DNA from: Bacteroidales bacterium
GTDB lineage: Bacteria > Bacteroidota > Bacteroidia > Bacteroidales > Bacteroidaceae
Assembly (NCBI GenBank): GCA_004558535.1
Contig: SFCP01000001.1
Location: forward strand, 1 to 64,000
Direction: 5' to 3'
Length of the DNA stretch: 64,000 bases
This document shows positions 1 to 8,606 of the stretch, one piece after another. The notes beneath the pieces were generated by a model. That model was given only the letters and a program-made list of their open reading frames with translations, made no database searches and was not told where the DNA came from. A program made the position numbers and the translations under genes. Each line of letters begins with the position of its first letter. The stretch's first letter is position 1.

Positions 1-2
1 AT

Positions 3-527
3 ATGAGCACAGAAAAAACGAACGGGAAGCCCGCAGCTTCCCCCGAAGAGGAGATAAAAACCACGCAGCCTGCCGGGGGAGAAACCCCTCAGGAGACCGC
101 TGCCGATACTGATGCAACGGAAACAAAAAAAGCCGATTCCATCGAGAAAATAGAGGAGAAGTCTGCGCCCGAGAAGCCCGCAGTCGCACCCGAGAAGCCC
201 GCAGAAGAAACTGCGGAGAAGTCCGAGGAAACTGCGGAGAAGACCGAGGAAGCTGCGGAGCAGCCCGAGGGAACTATCGAAAATGCCGATGAAATCGAGC
301 AAAAGTCCGAGGAGACTGCGGAGGCATCCGTCGAGGCTGCACCGCCGACGGCGAAGGCCAAAGGCTCGGATGATCCCGTCACCCGGCCCAACTTGAACGA
401 GCAGGCCAAGCAGGCTGCCCGCCAGGCCGCCGAGGACGTCACCCCGAAGCCCGCGCGGAAGCCCTGTCCGTACAGCAAGCGTGCCTGGGTGCCTTTATCT
501 ATGATGTGTACATCTCCAAGAAGATAA
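3..527 (+). CDS. Acidic N-terminal extension, probably the frameshifted 5' part of lepB
   Basis: This frame starts with an ATG at the window edge and encodes about 160 residues rich in Glu, Ala, Pro and Lys with repeated EKPAE and EETAEK units, so it is low complexity and probably disordered. It has no signal peptide or membrane segment. Its last dozen residues after RAW do not resemble the rest. The next frame, read upstream of the lepB start, gives GAFIYDVYISKK, which fits directly after SKRAW if one G were added to the GGG at 487-489. I infer that this is the N-terminal part of the signal peptidase, separated by a one-base deletion that could be real or a sequencing error. The alternative is a separate small acidic protein translationally coupled to lepB. 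Confidence 0.6.
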   Translation: MSTEKTNGKPAASPEEEIKTTQPAGGETPQETAADTDATETKKADSIEKIEEKSAPEKPAVAPEKPAEETAEKSEETAEKTEEAAEQPEGTIENADEIEQKSEETAEASVEAAPPTAKAKGSDDPVTRPNLNEQAKQAARQAAEDVTPKPARKPCPYSKRAWVPLSMMCTSPRR

Positions 528-1831
528 AATGGAGCTGGTGGAGGACTGCAAAAAATCCCAAAGTTCGTACGGTGATGAGTTGGGTCGACGCGATTGTCTT
601 TGCCCTGATTGGTGTATACTTCCTCAACCAATTTTTCTTCCAGAACTTTGTCATTCCCTCCTCTTCGCTCGAGAAGACGCTCCTGACGGGCGACTATCTG
701 CTCGTCTCCAAGCTCAGCTACGGCCCGCGCATTCCCCAGACGCCGCTGACCATGCCGCTGACGCAGAATACCCTGCCCATCCTCGGCTGCAAGAGCTACT
801 TGGAGCATCCCCACTGGGATTACCGCCGCGTCAAGGGGTTCGGACACGTGGAAATCAACGACATCGTCGTGTTCAACTACCCCTCGGGCGACACCGTCGC
901 CTTGGGCGAGGAATACCAGGCCCAGGATTATTACGCCTTGGCCTACGGCGTGGGCTACGAACTGCTGCGTCAGCGTGGTTATCCGGCACCTTATGTCACG
1001 GGCACGACGGCTGCGGAGCGCCGGGAGCAGTATGCGGAGGTCTATGCCCTCGGTACGGCCTACATCAAGGGGCATCCCGAGGATTTTGGCGAGGTGACGT
1101 CGCGCCCCACCGACCGCCGCGAGAATTACGTGAAGCGATGCGTCGGACTGCCGGGGCAGACGCTCAAGATCGTCAATGACATCATCTACCTGGACGGCAA
1201 GCCCAATCCGCAGCCCAAGGAGGTGCAGTATCGCTACGACGTGCAGTTCCTGCAGACACTTGACGAGGAAACGATGAAGGAGCTGGGCATTACGAACGAA
1301 GAGATGGCCTACGTAGATATGGGCGCCGGAATGCCGATGACGGCGGCCGTGCGCGATGCCTTGGTAGCCCGCCAAATCATCGCTCCCAATCCGCCGCGCC
1401 ACCAGTCCGCCGGTGGTGACGAACTCTTCCCGCTCAATATGAAAAAGGACTGGACCACGGCCAACTATGGCGGACCTAACGGCATCTGGATACCCAAAAA
1501 GGGTGGCGAAGTCCGCCTTACGCTGGACAACCTGCCCCTCTACGAGCGCTGTATCGTGGCTTACGAGGGCAACACCTTGGCGGTCAAGGACGGCAAGATA
1601 CTGATCAACGGCCGCGTGGCCGACCGCTATCGCTTCAAGCAGGACTATTATTGGATGATGGGCGACAACCGCGACAATTCCGCCGACTCGCGCTTCTGGG
1701 GCTTCGTGCCCGAGGACCACATCGTGGGCAAGCCGCTGTTCGTATGGCTCTCGCTTTCGCCCGATTACGGCCTGTTCAACGGCAAAATCCGCTGGAGCCG
1801 CATCTTCAAATGGGTGGCTGATGGCGAATAG
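506..1831 (+). CDS. lepB: Signal peptidase I (S26A)
   Basis: This membrane serine protease removes signal peptides from exported proteins. Residues about 24-45 form a membrane anchor. The catalytic Ser is in IPSSSLEKTLLTGDYLLVSK; the usual Met after the Ser is Leu here. The general-base Lys is in ENYVKRCVGLPGQTL, and the closing box is GDNRDNSADSRFWGFVPEDH. The protein is long (441 residues) because of a large insert between the Ser and Lys boxes and another before the closing box, as is usual in Bacteroidales. The marked start is a GTG at 506; no convincing ribosome site decides it, and coding similarity runs upstream (FIYD), so the true gene probably begins at 3 in another frame. A lepB-like paralogue and wbqC follow in the same direction. 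Confidence 0.9.
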   Translation: MYISKKIKWSWWRTAKNPKVRTVMSWVDAIVFALIGVYFLNQFFFQNFVIPSSSLEKTLLTGDYLLVSKLSYGPRIPQTPLTMPLTQNTLPILGCKSYLEHPHWDYRRVKGFGHVEINDIVVFNYPSGDTVALGEEYQAQDYYALAYGVGYELLRQRGYPAPYVTGTTAAERREQYAEVYALGTAYIKGHPEDFGEVTSRPTDRRENYVKRCVGLPGQTLKIVNDIIYLDGKPNPQPKEVQYRYDVQFLQTLDEETMKELGITNEEMAYVDMGAGMPMTAAVRDALVARQIIAPNPPRHQSAGGDELFPLNMKKDWTTANYGGPNGIWIPKKGGEVRLTLDNLPLYERCIVAYEGNTLAVKDGKILINGRVADRYRFKQDYYWMMGDNRDNSADSRFWGFVPEDHIVGKPLFVWLSLSPDYGLFNGKIRWSRIFKWVADGE

Positions 1832-1908
1832 TCCCGCCGTCCCCGCCTCCGGCTTTTTCCTTGCAGCAAACAGGCATTTGCCCCCTTACCCTTAACGGCC
1901 CAAGCACC

Positions 1909-2439
1909 ATGAAACGTTACTTCCGCGGCATCCGCAAGCCCAACATTCCCATCGGACTGCGTCGCTTTCTGCTCTCTCTGCTGGCAGCGGCCTTCTTGCT
2001 GCTGCTGGTGCGCGGTTGCTGGCTGACGCAAGTGGAAATAGACAGCACCTGCGCCATGCCCGGCGTGCTGCCGGGCGACCGTGTGCTGGTGAACCGCACC
2101 GCCTACGGCCTGCGTCTGCCCATAGCGACGCGCGACGGTGCGCGCCACATCCGACCCCGTGCGCCCCAGCGCGGCGAATGGTGCGTGGCCGAGTGTCCTG
2201 CCGGTTCGGGCAACCTGTGTGTGCAGCAGATAACGGCCCTGCCGGGCGACACGCTGACTGACCCCGAGATGCCGGACCGCCGCTACGTGCTCCCGCCGGC
2301 CACCTACGCTGCCGGTCGGACCATCCTGCGCCACGCAGACTTGGTGGGGCGGCCCGTCTGTGTGACCTATTCCATCGATGCCGCCGCCCCGTGGTTGCAT
2401 GGCTGGCGCGCGGACCGATTTATGACCCGCCTGCCATGA
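1909..2439 (+). CDS. Signal peptidase I-like paralogue lacking the catalytic dyad
   Basis: A 176-residue protein with one N-terminal membrane helix (about residues 18-38) and the short S26 fold. The nucleophile box reads DSTCAMPGVLPGDRVLVN. Aligned on the M-P and G-D positions, the residue before Met is Ala where active enzymes have Ser. The Lys box reads CVQQITALPGDTL, so Gln stands where VKR has Lys. Both catalytic residues therefore appear to be missing and the protein is probably a pseudoenzyme. The ATG at 1909 is chosen because it directly precedes the basic N-terminus and the helix; an upstream start at 1861 would add 16 unlikely residues. It lies 77 bp after lepB and overlaps wbqC by ATGA, which implies co-translation. 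A role as a LepB partner is speculation. Confidence 0.8.
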   Translation: MKRYFRGIRKPNIPIGLRRFLLSLLAAAFLLLLVRGCWLTQVEIDSTCAMPGVLPGDRVLVNRTAYGLRLPIATRDGARHIRPRAPQRGEWCVAECPAGSGNLCVQQITALPGDTLTDPEMPDRRYVLPPATYAAGRTILRHADLVGRPVCVTYSIDAAAPWLHGWRADRFMTRLP

Positions 2440-3071
2440 ATGCTGTCCTGCTCACTTCGGCCTACCTGCCGCCGGTGCACTACTTCACCAAGCTTTATGC
2501 TGCGCCCCATATATATATGGAGTGCTACGACCACTTTGTGAAGCAGACCTACCGCAACCGCTGCGTCATAGCCGGCCCGGACGGACCGCTGACCCTGACC
2601 TTGCCTGTGGAGCATGGCGACAAGGCAGCCCGCCCCTGCACCCGCGACATCCGCCTGAGCAGTCACGGCAATTGGCCGCACCTGCACCGCACCGCCCTGC
2701 GCAGTGCGTACGAGGGCAGTCCCTATTTCGAATACTATGCCGACGACCTGCTGCCGCTCTATGACCGCAGCTGGTCGTTTTTGGTGGACTTCAACGAAGC
2801 CCTGACCGAGGTGCTCCTCGGCCTTCTCGACCTGCATCCCGACATTCGCCCGACATCCGCTTATGCCGACGCGGTGGCACTCGGTGCCGACGATTTCCGC
2901 GAGACGATTCGCCCGAAAATTCCCTTTACCGACGACCCGGCCTTCACCCCAAAGCCTTATTATCAGATTTTCTCGGCCCGCACGGGCTTTTTGCCTAATC
3001 TGAGCATGGTGGACCTGCTGTTCAATATGGGGCCGGAGAGCCGCCTCGTGCTGCGAGACTCTGTTTTTTAA
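2436..3071 (+). CDS. WbqC family protein
   Basis: A 211-residue protein of the WbqC-like family (PF08889), recognised from the start LLTSAYLPPVHYFTKLY, the motif YRNRCVIAGPDGPLTLTLPV, and the region HLHRTALRSAYEGSPYFEYY. Family members occur in polysaccharide loci and, in Bacteroidetes, next to lepB; the biochemical role is not settled. The ATG at 2436 overlaps the TGA of the lepB-like gene. It has no signal peptide, so it is probably cytoplasmic. The conserved lepB, lepB-like, wbqC order supports the assignment. The gene ends at the edge of a repeat-filled intergenic tract. Confidence 0.85.
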   Translation: MNAVLLTSAYLPPVHYFTKLYAAPHIYMECYDHFVKQTYRNRCVIAGPDGPLTLTLPVEHGDKAARPCTRDIRLSSHGNWPHLHRTALRSAYEGSPYFEYYADDLLPLYDRSWSFLVDFNEALTEVLLGLLDLHPDIRPTSAYADAVALGADDFRETIRPKIPFTDDPAFTPKPYYQIFSARTGFLPNLSMVDLLFNMGPESRLVLRDSVF

Positions 3072-3577
3072 TTAGGAATTAGGAATTAGGAGTTAGGAAT
3101 TGGCCTGCGGCCGAAGCCTATGTACCCCCGCGCTATAAGTCTCTACTCCACAGTATTATCCCGCGGTGTAATTCCCAAAATCCCACCCCTTGCGGCCGAA
3201 GCCCATGCACCCCCGCGCTAAAATCCCGCGGCGTAATTCCCAAAATCCCACCCCTTGCGGCCGAAGCCCATGCACCCCCGCGCTATAAGTCTCTACTCCA
3301 CAGTATTATCCCGCGGCGTAATTCCCAAAATCCCACCCCTTGCGGCCGAAGCCTATGCACCCCCGCGCTATAAGTCTCTATTCCACAGTATTATCCCGCG
3401 GCGTAATTCCCAAAATCCCACCCCTTGCGGCCGAAGCCTATGCACCCCCGTGCTATAAGGCCCCCCGCGTCATAAACCCCCGCAGCAAAATTCCTAATTG
3501 CATATTAGCGGCTGCGGCTCGGCCATTAAAGCAAGCTTTATGGCTCTCGCCTTGCACGCTAATTCCTAACTCCTAAC
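3072..3577. repeat. 85-bp tandem repeat array with inverted flanks
   Basis: The unit begins TGCGGCCGAAGCC. Copies start at 3106, 3191, 3256, 3341 and 3426, so spacings are 85, 65, 85 and 85 bp; the 65-bp unit lacks 20 bp containing TATAAGTCTCTACTCCACAG, and the last copy is partial. Copies are nearly identical, so the expansion is recent. Left of the array is a run of ATTAGGA units (3071-3102), and its inverse AATTCCTAACTCCTAAC lies at 3561-3577, so the tract is bounded by an inverted repeat. Reading frames across it are made only of repeat and are not taken as genes. Units are too long and lack spacers, so this is not CRISPR. Confidence 0.9.
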
Positions 3578-3884
3578 GGGCCAGAACTGCATAGAAGTGC
3601 ACAAGTAGATTTAACGTAAACTTTCCTAAAGGCCCGTTTTGTGCCGGAATTTTCCTATCCGGTGCCGGCGCGTTTTCGCCAAGTGCCGACTAATTTTGAC
3701 CAACCGGGACGTAGATAAAACCAAGTGCTTTGTAATTTTGACCAAGTGCCGGATAGTTTTGCCCGCAGGCAGGACCTAAAAAAGGAGGAAGCCGCTCTCT
3801 GCGTACGGCTTCCTCCTTTGCTGGGACAAATATACTATAATTTTCAGCGAAAAGCAAATCCGGCTCTTCCCGTTTTAACATTTC
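3578..3884 (-). repeat. Dispersed promoter-hairpin repeat, copy A
   Basis: Read on the minus strand it has a TTTG box (3855-3858), exactly 20 nt, then TATATTTG (3827-3834): a full Bacteroidetes promoter. A 14-bp perfect stem AAAGGAGGAAGCCG with its complement (3781-3794 with 3806-3819) follows at once, then a run of six T on the transcribed strand. Beyond lie three iterons of the form AAGTGC-Y-NNN-TARTTTTG (about 3680-3770) and a conserved outer end with TAGATTTAACGTAAACTTT. A transcript started here would be about 45-50 nt and end at the hairpin. This copy points leftward while both neighbouring genes run rightward. Confidence 0.88.
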
Positions 3885-3987
3885 TGTAAAGCCGCGGCGT
3901 CGGGGGAATTGCTGCTGCCCCTCTGCCTCCTTCTTTCGTCAAAATGTAACGTTTCCTTCGCCACCTTGTAACGCTGTCGGGCGACCT

Positions 3988-6684
3988 TTGCACCGTGAAA
4001 ATGAACTACCCGGCGCTACCGTGCGGGTGGTCCAGACGAAGCAAGCAGTGACCACTGACGAGAAAGGAACCTTCGTATTGCGCGGACTGGGACAGCGCAA
4101 CTACACCGTCGAGGTGTACTACATCTCTTATGAAAAGTCCTCGCTGACGGTGAGCGGCTCCAAGCTGCCCGACACCACCTTGGTCGTGCGGATGCAACCC
4201 GCCGAGAATGCCCTCGGCACCGCCACCGTGACGGGCCACGCCGTACGCAATACGGACATGGCGCTGACTTCGGTGCAGCGCAACAGCCTGGTGGTGCAGA
4301 GCGGTGTGTCGGCACAGCTCATCCGCCGCACGCAGGACAAGGACGCCTCCGAGGTAATCCGCCGCGTGCCCGGTATCTCCGTCATCGACCAGAAGTTTGT
4401 GATGGTGCGCGGCCTGTCGCAGCGCTACAACAACGTGTGGATCAACGGTTCGGCCGTGCCCTCGAGCGAGGCCGACACGCGGGCTTTCTCCTTCGACATC
4501 ATCCCTTCGTCCCAAATGGACAACCTGCAGATTATCAAGTCACCTGCGCCGCAATATCCCGCCGACTTCAGCGGCGGATTTATACTTATTGACACCAAGG
4601 AAGTGCCCAATGTCAACTCTGCCAACATTTCGCTGGGCGGTTCGGTGAATGACGAGACGCACTTCTCCTCCTTCCTGTCGGGAAAGGCCGGTGGCACGGA
4701 CTTCCTGGGCTTCGACAACGGCCTGCGCAACCTCCGTGGTGGCATGTCGGCACCGATGCAGACCCTGCCGGGCAGCGGGGTGGACCTGCTGGCCAATGGG
4801 CTGAACAACGATTGGCGCGTGCGCAACCACCACCCTTGGGCCGACCTCAATCTGTCCGCTGACATCAACCGCTCGCGCGAATTGGGCAACGGCGGACTGA
4901 TCTCGCTGCTCGCAGCGCTCAATTACAGCAATACCTACCGCACCTACGCACCCATGCTCAACGCCCTGTATGGCGCTTACGACCAAGAGCATGACCGCAG
5001 CGTCTACCTGCGCAACACCACCGACCAACAGTACAATCACGATGCACGCCTGGGCGCCTTGCTCAACCTGACCTTTGTGCCGGCCGGCGGACACGGACGC
5101 TACGAATGGAAGAATATCTTCAACCAGCTGGGCAAGCAGCGCTACACCGAGCGCGAAGGATTTAACGCACAGAGCAACCAAATCCGCGGCGCAGAGTATT
5201 ACTACAGCTCCCGCACCACCTACAACACGCAGTTCACGGGCAAGTATATCACAGACCGGCTGCGCTGGGACTGGAATGCCGGCTACGCCTATGCCAACCG
5301 CCTTCTGCCCGACCGAATGCGCTATACGCTCGACAATGCCTTGGACCCCGAACGCATAGGTCTGACCACGGGCAACGACATCAGCCGCGAGTTCACCCGA
5401 TTGGACGAACACATCCTCTCGGCCTCGGCCAACGTGCGACTGCCGCTGACACGCCGTCCCGCAGCACCCGAATTGCTCGCCGGAGGCTATGCCGAGTATC
5501 GCACACGCAGCTACCGCACGCGCAGTTTTATCTATTCGTGGAACGCAGCCAATAACAGCTTGCCCGCAGGCTTCCGCTATCTGGACGTACCCACCGGACT
5601 GCTGGTCGACGAGAACTACGGCGAGGACGGCCTCTACCTGATCGACGACACCAAGATGCGCAACGATTACGATGGCCACCACCTGATCACCGCTGCCTAC
5701 GCCGCTGCCAACTACCAGGCCGGTCCCGTGCAGCTCTATGCCGGACTTCGATTCGAGTACAGCCGCATGGAGCTGGTCAGCAACACACGCGATTACGAGC
5801 GCAGCCCGAAGTCTACGTTCTACACGGGCGCCGATGTGTTCCCCTCGCTCAACGCCGTGTGGAAAATCCGGCCTACTCACCAGCTCCGCCTGTGCTACGG
5901 CCGCTCTATCAATCGTCCGGAATTCCGCGAAGTCAGCTCGTCCGTCTACTACGACTTTGACCTGGCCGCTTCGGTCCAGGGTAACACAGAACTTACTTCC
6001 TGTCACGTGGACAACGTGGACGTGCGCTACGAATGGTACCCCGGTGAAAGCGGTGACCAGATCTCGCTCGCCGCTTTCTACAAACACTTTGACGCGCCCA
6101 TCGAGTGGACCTACACAGTGTCGGGTGGTACGGACCTGATCTACTCCTACCGCAATGCCCAAAGCGCCCACAGCTATGGCATCGAGCTGGACGTGCGGAA
6201 GAGTCTGGACTTCATGGGCCTGAAGGACTTCTCGCTCGTGTTCAACGGCTCGCTCATCAAGAGCCAAGTGACCTTCCCCGCAGGTTCGCGCGAGAAAGAC
6301 CGCCCCATGCAGGGACAGTCGCCCTACCTCGTGAACGTAGGCCTGTTCTACAACCACAACGATTGGAGCGCCTCCGTCCTGTACAACCGCATCGGCAAGC
6401 GACTGATCGGCGTGGGCCGCAGCCTCGGCGCCACGGGCGACCAGACTGTCACCATCCCCGACTCGTATGAAATGCCGCGCAATGCGCTCGATTTCTCCTT
6501 GGCACGGCAATTCGGCCGGTGGAACCTGCGACTTGGCGCCAAGGACATCCTGGCCGAGAAGGTGCTCTTCAAGCAGTTCAACCAGGTGACCATGGCCGAC
6601 GGCAGCAGCAAGGAAGTCGAGGAACTGACGCGAAGCTATCGCCCGGGACGTAGTTTCAGCCTGACACTGAGCTACAAATTCTAA
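3988..6684 (+). CDS. TonB-dependent receptor, 5'-truncated
   Basis: An outer-membrane active transporter. The protein enters midway through a carboxypeptidase-regulatory-like domain (ELPGATVRVVQTKQAVTTDE, residues about 6-75). A plug domain follows (ASEVIRRVPGISVIDQKFVM to FSGGFILIDTKEVPN, about 120-205), then a long beta barrel ending in Phe (SFSLTLSYKF), as outer-membrane barrels do. What is missing is the signal peptide and first strand of the N-terminal domain: the only in-frame start is a TTG and upstream codons do not encode a leader. The sequence CTTTGCACCGTGAAAATGAA just before looks like a promoter and original start, so an out-of-frame deletion of the leader region is likely. The gene is therefore possibly a pseudogene. 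A lipoprotein gene follows at 6730. The substrate is unknown. Confidence 0.8.
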   Translation: MHRENELPGATVRVVQTKQAVTTDEKGTFVLRGLGQRNYTVEVYYISYEKSSLTVSGSKLPDTTLVVRMQPAENALGTATVTGHAVRNTDMALTSVQRNSLVVQSGVSAQLIRRTQDKDASEVIRRVPGISVIDQKFVMVRGLSQRYNNVWINGSAVPSSEADTRAFSFDIIPSSQMDNLQIIKSPAPQYPADFSGGFILIDTKEVPNVNSANISLGGSVNDETHFSSFLSGKAGGTDFLGFDNGLRNLRGGMSAPMQTLPGSGVDLLANGLNNDWRVRNHHPWADLNLSADINRSRELGNGGLISLLAALNYSNTYRTYAPMLNALYGAYDQEHDRSVYLRNTTDQQYNHDARLGALLNLTFVPAGGHGRYEWKNIFNQLGKQRYTEREGFNAQSNQIRGAEYYYSSRTTYNTQFTGKYITDRLRWDWNAGYAYANRLLPDRMRYTLDNALDPERIGLTTGNDISREFTRLDEHILSASANVRLPLTRRPAAPELLAGGYAEYRTRSYRTRSFIYSWNAANNSLPAGFRYLDVPTGLLVDENYGEDGLYLIDDTKMRNDYDGHHLITAAYAAANYQAGPVQLYAGLRFEYSRMELVSNTRDYERSPKSTFYTGADVFPSLNAVWKIRPTHQLRLCYGRSINRPEFREVSSSVYYDFDLAASVQGNTELTSCHVDNVDVRYEWYPGESGDQISLAAFYKHFDAPIEWTYTVSGGTDLIYSYRNAQSAHSYGIELDVRKSLDFMGLKDFSLVFNGSLIKSQVTFPAGSREKDRPMQGQSPYLVNVGLFYNHNDWSASVLYNRIGKRLIGVGRSLGATGDQTVTIPDSYEMPRNALDFSLARQFGRWNLRLGAKDILAEKVLFKQFNQVTMADGSSKEVEELTRSYRPGRSFSLTLSYKF

Positions 6685-6729
6685 ACAGAAACGACATAAC
6701 ACAACTTACATCCTAATTCGTTCAAATTT

Positions 6730-8253
6730 ATGAGAAAGATGTTTTTTCAAGCCTGCGTGCCGGCCCTGCTGGCAGTGGCTTTGCCGCTCACCTTTGCGGC
6801 ATGTAGTGACGACGACACCCCCGCACAGACCGACGAGCGCCATTGGAGCACCGACGGCGGACTGAAGGCAGCCGACAACCTGCTCTTCGAGGGCAACGTC
6901 ATCGGCAACGGCGACCAGGAATTCGTCTTTACGGGCAAGCAGACCCTGCCCCGTGGCACGTACTACCTGAAAGGCTGGGTCTACGTGGCCGACGGTGCTG
7001 AACTGACCCTTGAACCGGGTGTCGTTATCCGTGGCGACAAGCAGACAAAGTCGGCGCTCATCGTAGAGCGCGGTGGTAAGCTGATCGCACAGGGTACAGC
7101 CGACGCACCTATCGTCTTCACCTCGGGCGAACCCGCCGGACAGCGCAAACCGGGCGACTGGGGCGGACTGATCATCTGCGGTAAGGCTCCCCACAATGCT
7201 GGCGAAGCACAAATCGAAGGCGGCCCGCGCAGCAAGCACGGCGGTTCGGACGCTGCCGACAACTCCGGCGTGCTGAGCTATGTGCGTGTGGAATTTGCCG
7301 GCTACCCCTTCGAAACCGACAAGGAGATTAACGGTATCACCTTCGGCTCGGTGGGCAGCGCTACCCAGATAGACCACGTACAGGTGTCCTACTCCAACGA
7401 TGACAGCTTCGAGTGGTTCGGCGGTTCGGTCAATGCAAAATACCTCATCGCCTACAAAGGCTGGGACGATGACTTCGACACCGACAACGGCTACTGCGGA
7501 AACGTACAGTACGGCCTCGTAGTGCGCGACAGCCGCATTGCCGACAAGAGCCAAAGCAATGGATTTGAAAGCGACAATGATGCAAGTGGTAGTACGGCCG
7601 CTCCCTACACCACCGCTACCTTTAGCAACATCACCTTCGTCGGCCCCGGCATGACCGAAGGCTTCCTGAACAACAGCGACTACATCAACGGTGGCACCTT
7701 CTTCCCCAACAACGGCTCCGGACTGGGCAAATTCCAGGCCGCCATGCACATCCGTCGCGGCTCGCGTCTGAACTGTGTCAACTCCGTAGCCATGGGCTGG
7801 CCCATCGGCCTCATCCTCGATGGCGAAAAGGGCAACACGCAGTCGCAGGCCAAGGCCGGTTCGCTCCGCTTGCAGAACCTGTGGTTCGCCGACATGGATA
7901 TTACCGGCAGTGACGCCAATAAACTTTACGAAGACGTACTTGTGACCGGCTACGATGCCAACAATGCGCCCATCAAGGACGCTACGCAGCCCTCCTTCTC
8001 GTCTACTTTCTTCCTGAGCCAGCCCGGCAACCGCACCATCGCCTCTGCTGAATTGTTCCTCACGGGCAAGGGCACGCGCAACGGCTTGGACTTCAACTAC
8101 CTGCCCTCCGCCGGCAGCCCGCTGCTCAACGCTTCTTCCTTCACGGGAATGCCGAGCTGGTTTGAGACAGTTGCTTACATCGGCGCCTTTGCTCCGGGCG
8201 CAGACTGGCTGGGTGGATGGACCAACTTCGACCCCAACAACACAGCTTACTAA
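6730..8253 (+). CDS. Surface lipoprotein, right-handed beta-helix type, partner of the TonB receptor
   Basis: A 507-residue protein with a lipoprotein leader ending LTFAACSDDD. The cysteine at residue 25 is followed by Ser and three Asp, resembling the lipoprotein export signal for surface display in Bacteroidetes. The rest is rich in G, N, T and D with strand-turn repeats (YVADGAELTLEPGVVIRGDK, LIVERGGKLIAQGTADAPIVF) typical of parallel beta-helix proteins, then SYSNDDSFEWFGGSVNAKYL and GWDDDFDTDNGYCGN. It follows the receptor by 45 bp and they are probably co-transcribed, an arrangement common for receptor and surface-binding partner. The ligand cannot be inferred; no glycan-binding module is recognisable. 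It ends before a strong terminator. Confidence 0.75.
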   Translation: MRKMFFQACVPALLAVALPLTFAACSDDDTPAQTDERHWSTDGGLKAADNLLFEGNVIGNGDQEFVFTGKQTLPRGTYYLKGWVYVADGAELTLEPGVVIRGDKQTKSALIVERGGKLIAQGTADAPIVFTSGEPAGQRKPGDWGGLIICGKAPHNAGEAQIEGGPRSKHGGSDAADNSGVLSYVRVEFAGYPFETDKEINGITFGSVGSATQIDHVQVSYSNDDSFEWFGGSVNAKYLIAYKGWDDDFDTDNGYCGNVQYGLVVRDSRIADKSQSNGFESDNDASGSTAAPYTTATFSNITFVGPGMTEGFLNNSDYINGGTFFPNNGSGLGKFQAAMHIRRGSRLNCVNSVAMGWPIGLILDGEKGNTQSQAKAGSLRLQNLWFADMDITGSDANKLYEDVLVTGYDANNAPIKDATQPSFSSTFFLSQPGNRTIASAELFLTGKGTRNGLDFNYLPSAGSPLLNASSFTGMPSWFETVAYIGAFAPGADWLGGWTNFDPNNTAY

Positions 8254-8271
8254 ACTATTTCCTCCTATAAA

Positions 8272-8311
8272 GCCGCCGGCCGGGACACAATCCCCGACCG
8301 GCGCTTTTTTT
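8272..8311 (+). terminator. Intrinsic terminator of the receptor-lipoprotein unit
   Basis: A GC-rich stem GCCGGCCGGG with CCCGACCGGC (one mismatch) and a short loop is followed directly by seven T. It lies 20 bp after the lipoprotein stop. Confidence 0.85.
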
Positions 8312-8442
8312 GTGCCCGGAGGAAAGCGGCCGGCCGCCACTTCGTCAGTCCGGTTCGCCGCTTTGCCGGCATCCCCTCCTGCGGGCTGATTAATTGAGCG
8401 TTAGGCGCAAGAAAAAACCGATAAAAAGCCTTAACTAAGTGC

Positions 8443-8469
8443 TTGTTCGGAATATTATTCCTACTTTTG
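8443..8469 (+). promoter_or_regulatory. Probable promoter of the DUF2723 gene
   Basis: TACTTTTG at 8462-8469 fits the Bacteroidetes -7 box. A TTG at 8443-8445 is only 16 nt upstream, closer than the usual 19-20, so the -33 element is uncertain. The leader before the ATG at 8607 would be about 130 nt and holds no recognisable riboswitch. Confidence 0.45.
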
Positions 8470-8606
8470 CAGGTTGTTACGCAGGCCAAGCCCGTCACCG
8501 GCAGGCGCTTGCGGAAAAAGGGTAGGGCAGGGCGTCGGCCCGGCAGACTGCCCCGACAGTGCCGAATACACAGAAAAATAAAATAGTAAGTTTCACAGTA
8601 TTCACA

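Noticed and set aside
3072..3577. CRISPR array
   Set aside because: Units of 85 bp are contiguous without unique spacers, and no cas gene lies near.
3690..3881. A 60-65 codon frame inside the dispersed repeats (start MLKREEPDLLF, end ALGFIYVPVG), open in copies A, B, C, E and G
   Set aside because: It reads through the promoter, the hairpin and the iterons, has no ribosome site, is frameshifted in copy D and absent in copy F. The open frame is better explained by GC-rich repeats evolving slowly.
4540..6702. 720-codon minus-strand frame over the TonB receptor, and similar ones at 14449-16851 and 28156-30252
   Set aside because: All oppose genes with clear motifs, and their translations are His/Gln/Val-rich without domains.
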